DNA from: a virus
Strand: one strand, 5' to 3'
IMG/VR virus record: IMGVR_UViG_3300037117_000014
Coordinates: 1 to 29,468 of that record
Length of the DNA: 29,468 bases
In this document: in pieces, positions 23,059-29,468 of the stretch
Numbering within the stretch: position 1 is the first letter of the stretch
Layout of the letters: each line of letters starts with the position of its first letter
Notes under the pieces: model-generated
Seen by the model: the letters and a program-made list of their open reading frames with translations, nothing else
Told to the model about the DNA's origin: nothing
The model's database searches: none
Made by a program: the position numbers and the translations under genes

Positions 23059-23444
23059 CGCCCGGCCCGCCGATCAGCCAGGCGGTAGAACCGTCCCGCC
23101 GCGAGAATATCTCCCGAGACCTTGGCCCTCGGCTCTCGGTCATTCTTGATTGCCGATCGTTCCTCTTGCCGCTCTTTTCGCAGCCGAGATGTCCGTTTTT
23201 CCAATCCACCAGCGGCTAGATACCTCCGGTTTTTTTGTGCTTGGTATTCCACGAATCCAGGGTCAATCTCCGCCCGAACCGCCCAGATGGTCACGTCCAA
23301 AGCCTCCGAGATCAATCGCCACGACATGCCGTCTAGGCGCATTTGCTTGGCGGGTTGAAGCCGGTCGGGTGGGATATAGGTGGTCGCGGCCTTCATCGCT
23401 TGGGCCTCGTCGAGGAGCCATGCGGGTGGATTGCGGGTGATCAT
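23055..23444 (-). CDS. Small HTH-type DNA-binding protein
   Basis: The 129-residue protein overlaps the helicase stop by ATGA. Residues about 31-66 (QMRLDGMSWRLISEALDVTI, then WAVRAEIDPGFVEYQ) look like the helix-turn-helix of small phage proteins that count through GxSWxxIaxxLgvs. The rest is very basic (RRYLAAGGLEKRTSRLRKER). It may regulate transcription or assist replication; the exact role is unknown. Confidence 0.6.
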   Translation of the reverse strand: MITRNPPAWLLDEAQAMKAATTYIPPDRLQPAKQMRLDGMSWRLISEALDVTIWAVRAEIDPGFVEYQAQKNRRYLAAGGLEKRTSRLRKERQEERSAIKNDREPRAKVSGDILAAGRFYRLADRRAGR

Positions 23445-26224
23445 CTGGCGTCCTCATATTGAAAGATGTCTGAATATCTTCCGGTCAGACGATTATAACT
23501 AAGTGACACAACACCCTTTGAGCCCACATACTTGAACCGGCATTTCTTGACATGAATGTCGGTATTCGTGGTTTCCTCGTTCCGATATACGACTATCCCA
23601 AGGTCGGCTTTGTTTGCCCAATTAGCTGAGTTGCCTGAAACGCTCGCGCGCCCATTCCGACGCGTGAAATATGCTCCTGTCGGAACTGTCAGGCACCACA
23701 CGTATCCTTCATATGGCTCACGGGTCATATTCCTATATGTGCGTAGCGCTGTCTCTGTCCTTCCTTCTGACCCAAAGGAAAGCTGCCAACTCGCCGAATG
23801 GTTCTCGGAAACAACAGGCCGTTCATGCCAACAGCACGAAATACCTAGCTCAATTGCTAACGCCTGGAGGTCGTCTCTGAGTTGCAAACTTGTCGTCGCT
23901 GCGGAATACGTCCCGTTCGAACGAAGGTGGCCATCTCCCTTAAGAAAAGCTTCAACGAAAGCTATCTTCAAGGAACGCGATCCACGTTTGATCGCCAATG
24001 GTATTTTCTTGTTTCGTGAGCCGCATCCGCACTCCGATTTAAGCCAATCGACGACTTCTCTCGCCCCACGAACCCCAATATAAATCGAGCACATAGGCAA
24101 CTTTCCGCCCTTGCCGCCGGGAGCGCTATGCGTCACATGGAATACGATCCCCATTTCGTCTAGCAGCCGTTGAATCTCGTCGCACATTTCCCCGGCGGCT
24201 TGTGAAATTGAGACTCCACAACTCATGGGGCAACCTTCCGACGCATACCAGCCGGCGAGACGCGCCAAGAGAACTGTTATCACGCTCACGCCATTATCGG
24301 GCAATGGCGCGGCGATCGGGAGAGAGAACGGGGCGCTAGGGACTTCTTCGGCATTACAAAATGACCATTTATTTTTTGGCCAACGAATTGGACGACCAAG
24401 GCCTGTGCTTTTTTGCGTTCCAACAGGTTCATCCCATTCCGGCCTCAAAAGCATCCGATGATCCGGCGTAACTAGTTGGTCATATCCATAGCCTTTGAAC
24501 TTAAACATCTCTCCAGAGAATGTCTTTTTGATTATCCTGGTCGGGTTGTCATAAACGAGATTGCCTGTTTCTTTATCGAAACAACCTATCTCGTCTGCTT
24601 TTGTCAGTTCTGCATGGCGAATCCACCCACGCGTCGTCAAAACCTCTGTATCGTCAGAGTGGCACCCGCTGATATCGTAAAGCGAAGGGACTGGCGTTGC
24701 TTTACCAGCTTCCCCATGAATCTTAGAAGGATGAGCGACAACCCAAACATGCACGCCGCGTTGCGCAGCAAACCTTTTTATCTTCGATAACGATTGCCCG
24801 ATGTATTCTGTTTCTGTCATGTTGTTTGGACGCTGATGCTCGATTTCGTTCCACGGGTCGATGACGACGCCTCGCACGCCGTAGCGCATGACAGCCGCGC
24901 CAGCCTTTTCGAGAATCCAATCGAGCGTGGTCAAAACCTTGTCGCCATCGGCGCGGATGAATGTGAAATAGCCTTGTGCCCAATCGAGCGCGCGTTCGAG
25001 GCCAGGCTCGCTCATGCGGGGCGTCGGTCCATCCCAAAACGGCGCATCGAGATATTTCTCCGCGAACTTGGATAGATGCTCGGCCGGCGGATTCTCAAAG
25101 CTGCAAATCGCGAATGACCATCGATATTTTAGCGCCATGTTGACCATGATGGCGTCGACAAACTCGCTTTTACCGCTATTCGGAATGCCAGTGACGATCG
25201 ACAGTTGCCCTTCGGCGATGGTCATGTGCTTGTCGAGGTTATCCCAGCCCGTGGACAGCGCACGGCCGCGTCCGACGCGGTAAAGCTCCAGAACCTCTTG
25301 GCGGTAGTCGTCAGCCTCGTGTAGTCCGGTGATCGGCCACGGCTTGGCGCGGACGAGTTCGTTGCCCAGCGCCTCGGCACCGTCTTGAACCAAAACCTCG
25401 TTGGCGTCCTTTCGCCCTTCAGGCCATGTCACGCGCCAGCATTTCTCTCGGCCAAAGCGCCGCGCCAGCTCTTCGGCGAGGGCTTGGCCTGGCCCATCCG
25501 CATCTGTCGCTAGGATGAACTTTTCCACCGTCGCCAGTTCATCGCGGCAGTTCCAGACGTAGGAGAATTTCACATCTTCGTCAGGATTGATCGGCTCATC
25601 GCGAACATTTTTTGGGGCTCCATCGGGAACGGAAAGAACATTCGCGAATCCGATCTCCCGGAGGCTCAATGCATCGATCTCGCCTTCGACGATGTAGATT
25701 TCCTTGGCGCCGCCGATTAAATCAAGGCCGTAGAAAACCTTTTCGGCTCCTTTTTCCTGTCGGAACCGCTTGTCTTTCGTGCGGTATTTGACGTTTACGA
25801 TCTCGCCGTTGCGGATGTAGGGGAACGCAATCGCCGCGCTGCGCTGTCCCGGTTCATCGCCTGGCATCCACGTTTCGAGCCGAGAAACACCGGCGCGCGC
25901 GATGGTCGCGGCGCTGATCCCTCGAAGGGCGAACCATTCGATTGTCGTGTCGGTCGCGCCTTGCGGAATGAAACTCGGTTTGACAGGATCGGGCCGACGC
26001 CTTGGCACATGGTAGTCATCGTGACGACGGTCGGAAACACCGCCTGCCCATTCGCAATTATGGCAAAGCCACGTAGCCCCGTTCGGCTCGATTGTCACGG
26101 AAAGGCACGGATCGGTTTTCTTTTTCCGGCTCGCGCTGCATTTCGGGCAGAGCATCTTCGTCGTGCCTAGACGGCTAGATTTAACTCGAATTCCTTCGGA
26201 AAAAAGCAGGTCTTCGATTGACAT
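23441..26224 (-). CDS. Primase-helicase (T7 gp4/Twinkle type) carrying an intein
   Basis: The 927-residue precursor splices to 582 residues if the intein is removed. Order: zinc-binding primase finger (C26, C29, C54, C57; CPKC and CHNC), Toprim fold (VEGEIDA with E180 and D184; ATDADG with D241 and D243), linker, then RecA-type helicase with Walker A GIPNSGKS (346-353) and Walker B VVIDPWNEIEH. After the Walker B region, VWVVAHPSK and YDISG lead into the intein. The extein resumes SANWANKADLGIVVYRN, equivalent to T7 gp4 DLRGSGALRQLSD near helicase motifs H3/H4. It synthesises primers and unwinds DNA at the fork. The insertion is at a conserved DNA-binding motif, so splicing is needed for function. 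Confidence 0.92.
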   Translation of the reverse strand: MSIEDLLFSEGIRVKSSRLGTTKMLCPKCSASRKKKTDPCLSVTIEPNGATWLCHNCEWAGGVSDRRHDDYHVPRRRPDPVKPSFIPQGATDTTIEWFALRGISAATIARAGVSRLETWMPGDEPGQRSAAIAFPYIRNGEIVNVKYRTKDKRFRQEKGAEKVFYGLDLIGGAKEIYIVEGEIDALSLREIGFANVLSVPDGAPKNVRDEPINPDEDVKFSYVWNCRDELATVEKFILATDADGPGQALAEELARRFGREKCWRVTWPEGRKDANEVLVQDGAEALGNELVRAKPWPITGLHEADDYRQEVLELYRVGRGRALSTGWDNLDKHMTIAEGQLSIVTGIPNSGKSEFVDAIMVNMALKYRWSFAICSFENPPAEHLSKFAEKYLDAPFWDGPTPRMSEPGLERALDWAQGYFTFIRADGDKVLTTLDWILEKAGAAVMRYGVRGVVIDPWNEIEHQRPNNMTETEYIGQSLSKIKRFAAQRGVHVWVVAHPSKIHGEAGKATPVPSLYDISGCHSDDTEVLTTRGWIRHAELTKADEIGCFDKETGNLVYDNPTRIIKKTFSGEMFKFKGYGYDQLVTPDHRMLLRPEWDEPVGTQKSTGLGRPIRWPKNKWSFCNAEEVPSAPFSLPIAAPLPDNGVSVITVLLARLAGWYASEGCPMSCGVSISQAAGEMCDEIQRLLDEMGIVFHVTHSAPGGKGGKLPMCSIYIGVRGAREVVDWLKSECGCGSRNKKIPLAIKRGSRSLKIAFVEAFLKGDGHLRSNGTYSAATTSLQLRDDLQALAIELGISCCWHERPVVSENHSASWQLSFGSEGRTETALRTYRNMTREPYEGYVWCLTVPTGAYFTRRNGRASVSGNSANWANKADLGIVVYRNEETTNTDIHVKKCRFKYVGSKGVVSLSYNRLTGRYSDIFQYEDAR
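23630..24664 (-). mobile_element. Intein with LAGLIDADG homing endonuclease in the helicase gene
   Basis: Residues 521-865 of the precursor form the intein (345 residues). It begins C-H-S-D-D-T-E-V-L-T with Cys1 and ends S-V-S-G-N with the next extein residue Ser (+1). Block B has TPDH (T66, H69 of the intein). Two LAGLIDADG blocks are present: LAGWYASEG (136-144, E143) and FVEAFLKGDG (236-245, D244), so the endonuclease may be active. Block F is VWCLTVPTGAYFTRRNG. The penultimate residue is Gly, not the usual His. Clean YDISG/SANWANKAD extein junctions support the ends. Confidence 0.92.
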
Positions 26225-26236
26225 GGTTGCGCTCCG

Positions 26237-27088
26237 CTAGATTGCCCATTCGCTTCGACGAAAACCCTTGTTCGTCGGTCCAGCACGGGCGTCTTCGTGC
26301 ATCCACTCCGGCTTGAACCCCGTCCATCCGCGAAGCAGCATAGCTTGCGCTGCCTTCTCAGGGTCGCCATAAGCGCGAAATGCTTCAACAAGCAGTCTCG
26401 CGGCCCGGGACGTGATCGGGCTTCTCTTCGCCTTTCGGTGAGCGATTAAATCCGCCGTCGTTTGCTCGGAAAGACATTCGGATAAAATTTCGCGGGCCGA
26501 AGGCTCGCGACTGGCGCCAGTCGTCCGTTTGCCCGGCTTCGGCGCATCAAGCGGAGCGGATAGTTCCGTCTGGGTAGAATCTTGGGAAGTAGGTTCTTCT
26601 TCCTTCCTCCTACATCCTTCCTCCTTCATCTGCGGCGGATTTTCGGTAGGAGTTACGAAGTCGTTCGGAAGTCGTTCGGAATTATCTTTAGCTGGAGGCC
26701 GCCCAGTTCCGCTATGTGGCCGCCTTCCGTCGCTTTCAAAGCCAGCAAATGCTCGGCTTTCCGAAGTGAAGGGATGCGAGTCGATCGGAGCCTTCGGACG
26801 TTGGAATTTTACGAAGTTGCGGATAACGCCGACCGGCCGACCGTCAATTTCGAAGCGCATGATGAAGTTCGCGGCGACCAGCACGGCGAGTAGCGCTAGT
26901 GTGTCGCACGTCGCGGCCGGCAGCACGCGCGCCTTTAGTGTGAGCGGCTTCCATTCAAAAGAGCCTGAATCGTCCGCTTCGGCCCATAATCCAAGCAAAA
27001 GCGGAATAGCCAGCGGGCATTCAACGGTGAGGCCCATGAAAGCCTCATCCGTGAAAATTCCTGGATGTATCGAGCGTATGCGCGCCAC
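26237..27088 (-). CDS. Phage replication initiator-like protein
   Basis: The 283-residue protein starts at GTG 27088 (overlapping the upstream TAG) and has the N-terminal fold of phage replication proteins. MARIRSIHPGIFTDEAF is followed by IPLLLGLWAEADDSGSF and WKPLTLKARVLP, then a winged-helix-like section with VIRNFVKFQRPKAP. The middle is a charged linker. The C-terminal segment (ARLLVEAFRAYGDPEKAAQAMLLRGWTGF) is a small domain typical of such proteins that may contact a helicase. It lies immediately upstream of the primase-helicase gene, fitting an origin-binding/helicase-loading role like lambda O/P. Short repeats in the linker-coding region may be the origin. Confidence 0.75.
   Translation of the reverse strand: MARIRSIHPGIFTDEAFMGLTVECPLAIPLLLGLWAEADDSGSFEWKPLTLKARVLPAATCDTLALLAVLVAANFIMRFEIDGRPVGVIRNFVKFQRPKAPIDSHPFTSESRAFAGFESDGRRPHSGTGRPPAKDNSERLPNDFVTPTENPPQMKEEGCRRKEEEPTSQDSTQTELSAPLDAPKPGKRTTGASREPSAREILSECLSEQTTADLIAHRKAKRSPITSRAARLLVEAFRAYGDPEKAAQAMLLRGWTGFKPEWMHEDARAGPTNKGFRRSEWAI
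26601..26681. repeat. Direct repeats inside the initiator gene, candidate origin iterons
   Basis: Two tandem 11-bp copies of GAAGTCGTTCG (26657-26667, 26668-26678) plus a third partial GAA are followed by AT-rich GAATTATCTTTAG. Two copies of TCCTTCCTCC (26601-26610 and 26615-26624, period 14) lie about 30 bp away in a pyrimidine tract. The 11-bp period is not a multiple of three, so the repeat is at the DNA rather than the protein level. Iterons next to an AT-rich stretch within the initiator gene are the arrangement of lambda ori in O. Confidence 0.45.
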
Positions 27089-27849
27089 TATTCAACCGCC
27101 ATATCTCTGGAGACCATAGCCGCCCATCTGATTATTTCATCGGCGCAAGCGCACGGGTCGCGCCAGATTTCAGAGCCCGTGAAGGGGAAAAAGCTAAAGC
27201 CTTCAGCCTGGAAACCGCGCGCTCTGGCTTTATCTCGCGTCGACTGCTCCTTCGTTTTCTCATGGAACTCATGGCCGTCGCACTCAACGATCATGAATTT
27301 TTCCCCGTCGGCGCCGCGCGTAGAGACGATGAAATCAGGACGCATGCCGGTAAGTTCAATCTGGCTTTCAATCGCCAGAATCGACAGGCCGGCCGGAGCG
27401 GCGGCCCAATCGAACCTAACGCCGCGCGCGGGCGTCTCGACAATATCGAACGCTAACTCACCCGATGTCGCTTCGACGTAAAGCGCGGCGAACATAGCGA
27501 TCTCGATTGGCGAGTCGCCACGTCCGACCGCCAAGGGACTTTCGACAGTTTGCGCAATCAGCAACCGCTTCAACGAGTCGACAGTGTTGCGCCGCACGCG
27601 ATAGTAGATTTTCGCGAACGGAGCATAGAAGAACGAAGGCGCTTTGGTTTTGGCTAATCCGCAATAATGGGTGAGCGCGTCAAGCGTTCTGGCCTTTTCG
27701 TGCGGGGATTGGCTGATCTCAGATAGAAGATGCGCTAAAAGATCAGGGCTATCGGTCCAGAGTGTCGTCACGTCGTCGCGGAACCCCATGTCTTGATAGA
27801 GGGGAGATTCGGATTGGTCATTGGGAATTGACGGGCGAGCGTCAGTCAT
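27088..27849 (-). CDS. PD-(D/E)XK nuclease, DUF559/Vsr-like
   Basis: The 253-residue protein starts at ATG 27849 behind GGAGGGAGGG; the longer frame to 28125 lies over its neighbour. Residues 113-116 SPIE, 171-172 PD (MRPDFIV) and 189-193 ECDGH (IVECDGHEFHEKT) give the alpha-helix Glu, Asp and ExD active-site pattern of the PD-(D/E)XK fold. Then follow DKARARGFQAEGF and FTGSEIWRDP, as in the DUF559/Vsr family. The N-terminal ~100 residues are helical and contain several cysteine and histidine residues. It is beside the replication genes, and could be a recombination or repair nuclease or act on host DNA. Cleavage specificity cannot be told. Confidence 0.8.
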   Translation of the reverse strand: MTDARPSIPNDQSESPLYQDMGFRDDVTTLWTDSPDLLAHLLSEISQSPHEKARTLDALTHYCGLAKTKAPSFFYAPFAKIYYRVRRNTVDSLKRLLIAQTVESPLAVGRGDSPIEIAMFAALYVEATSGELAFDIVETPARGVRFDWAAAPAGLSILAIESQIELTGMRPDFIVSTRGADGEKFMIVECDGHEFHEKTKEQSTRDKARARGFQAEGFSFFPFTGSEIWRDPCACADEIIRWAAMVSRDMAVE

Positions 27850-28516
27850 CCCTCCCTCCATTGGTGGGGGCCTTCCAAATGCGGCGCAAATCGACGACGG
27901 CCGCGCCAGCCTCGCGCGTGTTCGACACAAACCCGTCGCCGTCGATGGCTGAGAATAATCGCTCCAGCGCCTTGATAAACTCACCGGCCGACGCGGGCGC
28001 CACGGGAATAAGTTCTGCCACATCGGCGGCATCCGCTGTCTTGGCTGCGGAACGGGCGCGGATGAGGGAGGCCATATGCTTCCCTGGATAGTTTCCAGTT
28101 CCACCATACCAAAGCTCAGTCTCACATCTTACCGCGCACGCCTCACGCTCGTCCGCGACAGCATCGGCGATAAGCTGATCATGAGCCGCTTCGATGGCGT
28201 CATGTTTGATGCGCAATCGATCGATTGCGGTAGACATGGCGGAGCGGGCGCGGCGAAGGTCCCCATACGTGAGATCCATCGCGTCGGTCTCCCAAAGAGG
28301 CCAGTGGTCTTTGTCGTCATCCTCGATATCGACAGCGGCCTCGGCAAACGGCGCTAGGGCAGACTTAAGCTCTTCGATATAGGAAACAGCGTCAGCCAAA
28401 ATACGACTCACCGCTTCCTTTGCGCTTAGGTTCGGTTCATCGCGCCATTCGTTAGACCAATGGCTCATACAGTCCATGAGCTGCTGCGTCGCGACATCGC
28501 GTGTTGAGTCAATCAT
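27842..28516 (-). CDS. Hypothetical protein, helical
   Basis: The 224-residue protein starts at ATG 28516 (MIDSTRDVATQQLMDCMSHW) behind GGAGGGG. The upstream in-frame ATG (28552) lies in the previous gene. The protein is rich in acidic helices (AVSRILADAVSYIEELKSAL, DLRRARSAMSTAIDRLRIKH) with EACAVRCETELWYGG, a pattern of small phage proteins with a conserved ECAxxxE-type motif. It may be an early regulatory or nucleotide-related protein. Its 3' end codes for KAPTNGGRDD, which includes the shared pre-start box of the nuclease gene. Confidence 0.6.
   Translation of the reverse strand: MIDSTRDVATQQLMDCMSHWSNEWRDEPNLSAKEAVSRILADAVSYIEELKSALAPFAEAAVDIEDDDKDHWPLWETDAMDLTYGDLRRARSAMSTAIDRLRIKHDAIEAAHDQLIADAVADEREACAVRCETELWYGGTGNYPGKHMASLIRARSAAKTADAADVAELIPVAPASAGEFIKALERLFSAIDGDGFVSNTREAGAAVVDLRRIWKAPTNGGRDD
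27854..27868 (-). promoter_or_regulatory. 15-nt shared translation-initiation box, copy 1
   Basis: The minus strand reads CCCACCAATGGAGGG just before the nuclease ATG. The same 15 nt occurs before the gene at 28516. It contains the Shine-Dalgarno and the end of the upstream reading frame. Confidence 0.5.
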
Positions 28517-28907
28517 TTTCCCCTCCATTGGTGGGAGAGGAGGCGTTGTCATTGTCCGACGGGAACACTAATCCGTCGAATAAATTCTCCGGGCATTCGA
28601 ATGCCTGTCGCGCGCCTGGGTTATCCATCCATGTCTTGTGAATGCTCTTGAAAAACTCAGAGCTTACTCCGAAAGCGACCGCCAAGCGTTCGCAAACATC
28701 TCCAAGCAACATACTTTCGCTTTGCACCGCGAGAATAAGATTCACGACGCCGACGTTTGTGGCGTATTTTCCCGGCATCCGCGCCGCGACATCAACGGCG
28801 GTAAAGCCTCTCGCCTGCATTTCGCCAGCAATTATTTCCGCAAGGCAGAAAACCATGACTGGCTTGATTTCTGGCGGATTTTGGGTTTTGATTGGATCGG
28901 TCTTCAT
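28509..28907 (-). CDS. XRE/HigA-like HTH regulator
   Basis: The 132-residue protein starts at ATG 28907 (MKTDPIKTQNPP) with a GGGG-containing site; a frame to 28991 is longer but lacks support. Residues about 23-90 (LAEIIAGEMQARGFTAVDVA, LAVQSESMLLGDVCERLAVA, FGVSSEFFKSIHKTW) match the XRE/HigA helix-turn-helix, in which the family consensus has LILAVGDPNMLLGD and AFGVSPEFF. It is likely a transcriptional repressor or antitoxin-like regulator of early genes. No toxin gene is adjacent in recognisable form. The C-terminus (SSPTNGGEND) contains the shared start box of the next gene. Confidence 0.7.
   Translation of the reverse strand: MKTDPIKTQNPPEIKPVMVFCLAEIIAGEMQARGFTAVDVAARMPGKYATNVGVVNLILAVQSESMLLGDVCERLAVAFGVSSEFFKSIHKTWMDNPGARQAFECPENLFDGLVFPSDNDNASSPTNGGEND
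28521..28535 (-). promoter_or_regulatory. 15-nt shared translation-initiation box, copy 2
   Basis: Identical minus-strand CCCACCAATGGAGGG lies upstream of ATG 28516 at nearly the same spacing as copy 1. Both lie at the 3' end of the upstream coding frame, giving each upstream protein a PTNGG tail. Confidence 0.5.
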
Positions 28908-29056
28908 CGAGCTACCCCACAAGTGGTTCGGTTTAGGCAAGTCGTCGCGAGGATCGGAAGTCCTCGCGCCGGCGCGTATTGAACATAGCACGAACGCGAG
29001 TTTTCACGAAGCGTTTTCCCGCTTGACTCGCATGTATTTCGGGGAGTTGCGGTCAT
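28904..29056 (-). CDS. Possible 50-residue cysteine-containing protein
   Basis: A frame from ATG 29056 (overlapping TGA of the upstream gene) to TGA 28904 (overlapping the ATG of the XRE gene) fills the interval exactly, with ATGA at both ends. It would encode four cysteines and many Thr, Arg and Ser residues. Its codon use looks unlike its neighbours, so it could be chance in a short intergenic region. A weak promoter might lie here instead. Confidence 0.3.
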   Translation of the reverse strand: MTATPRNTCESSGKTLRENSRSCYVQYAPARGLPILATTCLNRTTCGVAR

Positions 29057-29370
29057 CCGTCGCTCCCTTTGAAAGCGGATCTGTCGCGAATGGCGGCGGC
29101 AGTTTCTTTGCAGCCTGCACGGAATCCCATACGACCGGCTTCGCCATCGGAAACAAGATAATCATTTCCAGAGACGGCTTCAGCAGTTGATGCGCACTCC
29201 TCGCGCTCCGCCTCGAGAGCCGCATCCAGCTCCGCGATGCGCGCCTTCATGGAGATGGCTGTTACGATGCACCTGTCTAATTCCAAGCGATAATCTGGCT
29301 TGTCAACATAGCGCCGAGCATGATGCAATTCAGAGATAAGTTCCTCGATATCTTCCGGTTTAACGCTCAT
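29053..29370 (-). CDS. Hypothetical helical early protein
   Basis: The 105-residue protein starts at ATG 29370, overlapping the upstream stop (ATGA). It has helices (DIEELISELHHARRYVDKPD, ITxAxMKARIAELDAALEAE-like) and then EECASTAEAVS and GRMGFRAGCKETAAAIRDRS, a C-terminus common to small phage proteins that bear a terminal basic helix. It competes with an overlapping antiphase frame (29004-29225) that I rejected. Function unknown. Confidence 0.6.
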   Translation of the reverse strand: MSVKPEDIEELISELHHARRYVDKPDYRLELDRCIVTAISMKARIAELDAALEAEREECASTAEAVSGNDYLVSDGEAGRMGFRAGCKETAAAIRDRSAFKGSDG

Positions 29371-29468
29371 CTCGCCATCCTCGCTTTGATAAACGCCACG
29401 GCCTCATCGCGCAGCAATCCGCCCGGCAGAAGGTTCGCGCACTTGCCCAGCAGCTCCAGCGCCAGCCG
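29367..29468 (-). CDS. 3' end of an upstream gene
   Basis: The frame open at the right edge ends at TGA 29367. The last 33 residues include RLALELLGKCANLLPGGLL and RDEAVAFIKARMAR. The stop overlaps the next ATG. The rest is outside the window, so its function cannot be judged. Confidence 0.6.
   Translation of the reverse strand, partial: RLALELLGKCANLLPGGLLRDEAVAFIKARMAR

Noticed and set aside
28982-29010. Possible promoter TTCGTG - 17 nt - TATGTT (minus strand) with repeated CACGAA upstream of the XRE gene
   Set aside because: Only 2 of 6 and 4 of 6 positions match the consensus, so the evidence is too weak to list it as a feature.
29004-29225. Alternative minus-strand frame overlapping the 29053-29370 gene
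   Set aside because: It would need to overlap its neighbour heavily, whereas the 29053-29370 frame is coupled at both ends and has a typical small phage protein C-terminus.
1-29468. tRNA genes, CRISPR arrays, IS elements with terminal repeats, attachment sites
   Set aside because: None could be seen on reading the sequence; no tRNA-scan or repeat search could be run.

Overview
The window is a contiguous piece of a double-stranded DNA bacteriophage (or prophage) genome of the P22-like short-tailed type. Almost every gene lies on the minus strand, packed end to end with ATGA, GTGA or TAATG stop/start overlaps. Reading the minus strand 5'->3' (from high to low coordinates) the order is replication/regulation, small terminase, large terminase, portal, scaffold, coat, tail machine, ejection proteins. 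The GC-rich composition and the style of the small proteins suggest an alphaproteobacterial host; this is an inference, since no host gene or attachment site is present. No integrase, DNA polymerase, holin or tRNA gene was seen.

Right part (about 29.5-22 kb): small early genes, an XRE/HigA-like regulator, a PD-(D/E)XK nuclease, a replication initiator-like protein whose gene carries short direct repeats that may be an origin, and a T7 gp4-type primase-helicase interrupted by a 345-residue intein with a LAGLIDADG endonuclease. After these come a small HTH-like protein and a phage-encoded NusG-like protein, placed just before the packaging genes.

Middle (about 22-11.3 kb): terS and terL are separated by about 2.7 kb. 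That insert holds two Sec-signal-bearing proteins, two small proteins and a plus-strand gene. Next come the P22-type portal, two tiny lysine-rich genes, scaffold and P22-type coat. The coat gene is bracketed by a 228-nt structured leader, with two sequences complementary to its own Shine-Dalgarno site, and a 12-bp stem-loop.

Left part (about 11.3-1 kb): structural proteins including gp4-like and gp10-like tail-closing factors, a tail knob/needle-position protein, a gp14-like GNAT-type protein, and three or four ejection proteins, the last carrying a SleB-type cell-wall hydrolase domain. At the far left an AT-rich plus-strand cassette (HNH-type nuclease and small membrane protein) is inserted, and a truncated exported fibre-like gene runs off the edge.

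The most unusual theme is a set of four exported proteins with typical Sec signal peptides, scattered through a virion module; the three complete ones have even numbers of cysteines in their mature parts. The other points worth following are the intein with a non-canonical C-terminal end, the candidate origin inside the initiator gene, and the coat-gene leader.
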